Assembly (NCBI GenBank): GCA_016875715.1
Contig: VGOZ01000031.1
Span: forward strand, 1-34,368
DNA: 34,368 nucleotides
DNA from: Chloroflexota bacterium
GTDB lineage: Bacteria; Chloroflexota; UBA6077; FW602-bin22
Direction of reading: 5' to 3'
A program made the position numbers and the translations under genes. The first letter of the stretch is position 1. The number at the start of each line of letters is the position of its first letter. Below are positions 34,332-34,368 of this stretch, piece by piece. Below the pieces are notes generated by a model. That model did no database searches, had not been told where the DNA came from, and worked only from the letters and a program-made list of their open reading frames with translations.

Positions 34332-34368
34332 GTGCGCACGATGCCGGCGGCGCTGGCGCGGTGGAAGC
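34332..34368 (+). CDS. 5' end of a gene running off the window
   Basis: GTG 34332 opens a frame reading VRTMPAALARWK, with GGGAGGA (34318-34324) 7 nt upstream. A TATGTT (34279-34284) could be its -10. Only 12 codons are visible, so no product can be named. Nothing else is seen in the 108 bp before it. Confidence 0.45.
   Translation, partial: MRTMPAALARWK

Overview
The window is GC-rich, gene-dense bacterial chromosome with about 40 genes and no rRNA, tRNA, CRISPR array, insertion sequence or phage gene that I can recognise. GTG starts and 4-bp stop/start overlaps (ATGA, GTGA, TTGA) are very common. The gene content fits a high-GC member of the Chloroflexota or a neighbouring phylum: Gfo/Idh, enolase-superfamily, Ldh_2 and TIM-barrel isomerase genes, a Thr/Pro-linker surface protein and a multi-GAF NarL-type kinase. 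That assignment is inference from gene style, not a phylogenetic result.

Layout. 1-398 is a gene-poor leader, perhaps for a minus-strand gene that begins at the left edge. 399-6105 holds a beta-CASP RNase (-), then a plus-strand run: Gfo/Idh dehydrogenase, PhnP-like hydrolase, small membrane protein, crotonase, inositol-phosphatase-like enzyme and PH-domain membrane protein. 6160-9083 has an EamA exporter (+), an unknown protein (-) and a LarA-like racemase (-). 9351-12104 is a tightly overlapping minus-strand operon: 2-hydroxyacid dehydrogenase, MarR regulator, second 2-hydroxyacid dehydrogenase, small protein. A perfect palindrome lies over its promoter. 12202-18218 carries a peroxiredoxin, KhpA, a divergent Ldh_2/enolase-superfamily pair, an M32 carboxypeptidase and a HAD phosphatase. 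18227-25564 carries a NarL response regulator with a five-GAF kinase, a zinc-ribbon/AT-hook protein and ClpB behind a strong sigma70 promoter. 25589-31999 carries a second Ldh_2 enzyme, a threonine-synthase-like PLP enzyme, two damaged genes, a split sulfopyruvate-decarboxylase-type TPP enzyme, a TIM-barrel isomerase and a PduO-type adenosyltransferase. 32012-34368 carries another isomerase, a GsiB/KGG-type stress protein behind a sigmaB-like promoter, a membrane-anchored Thr/Pro-rich protein and the start of one more gene.

The uniting theme is 2-hydroxyacid and 2-oxoacid chemistry: a LarA-type racemase, two D-type and two Ldh_2-type dehydrogenases, an acid-sugar dehydratase and a 2-oxoacid decarboxylase. 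The most speculative idea is that ComC-like, threonine-synthase-like and ComDE-like genes within 5 kb serve C3-sulfonate (sulfolactate/cysteate/sulfopyruvate) metabolism. On the regulatory side, eight starts have a TANNNT hexamer 6-9 nt upstream and no Shine-Dalgarno sequence, which suggests leaderless transcription. Several regulatory palindromes and two genes with single lesions also stand out.
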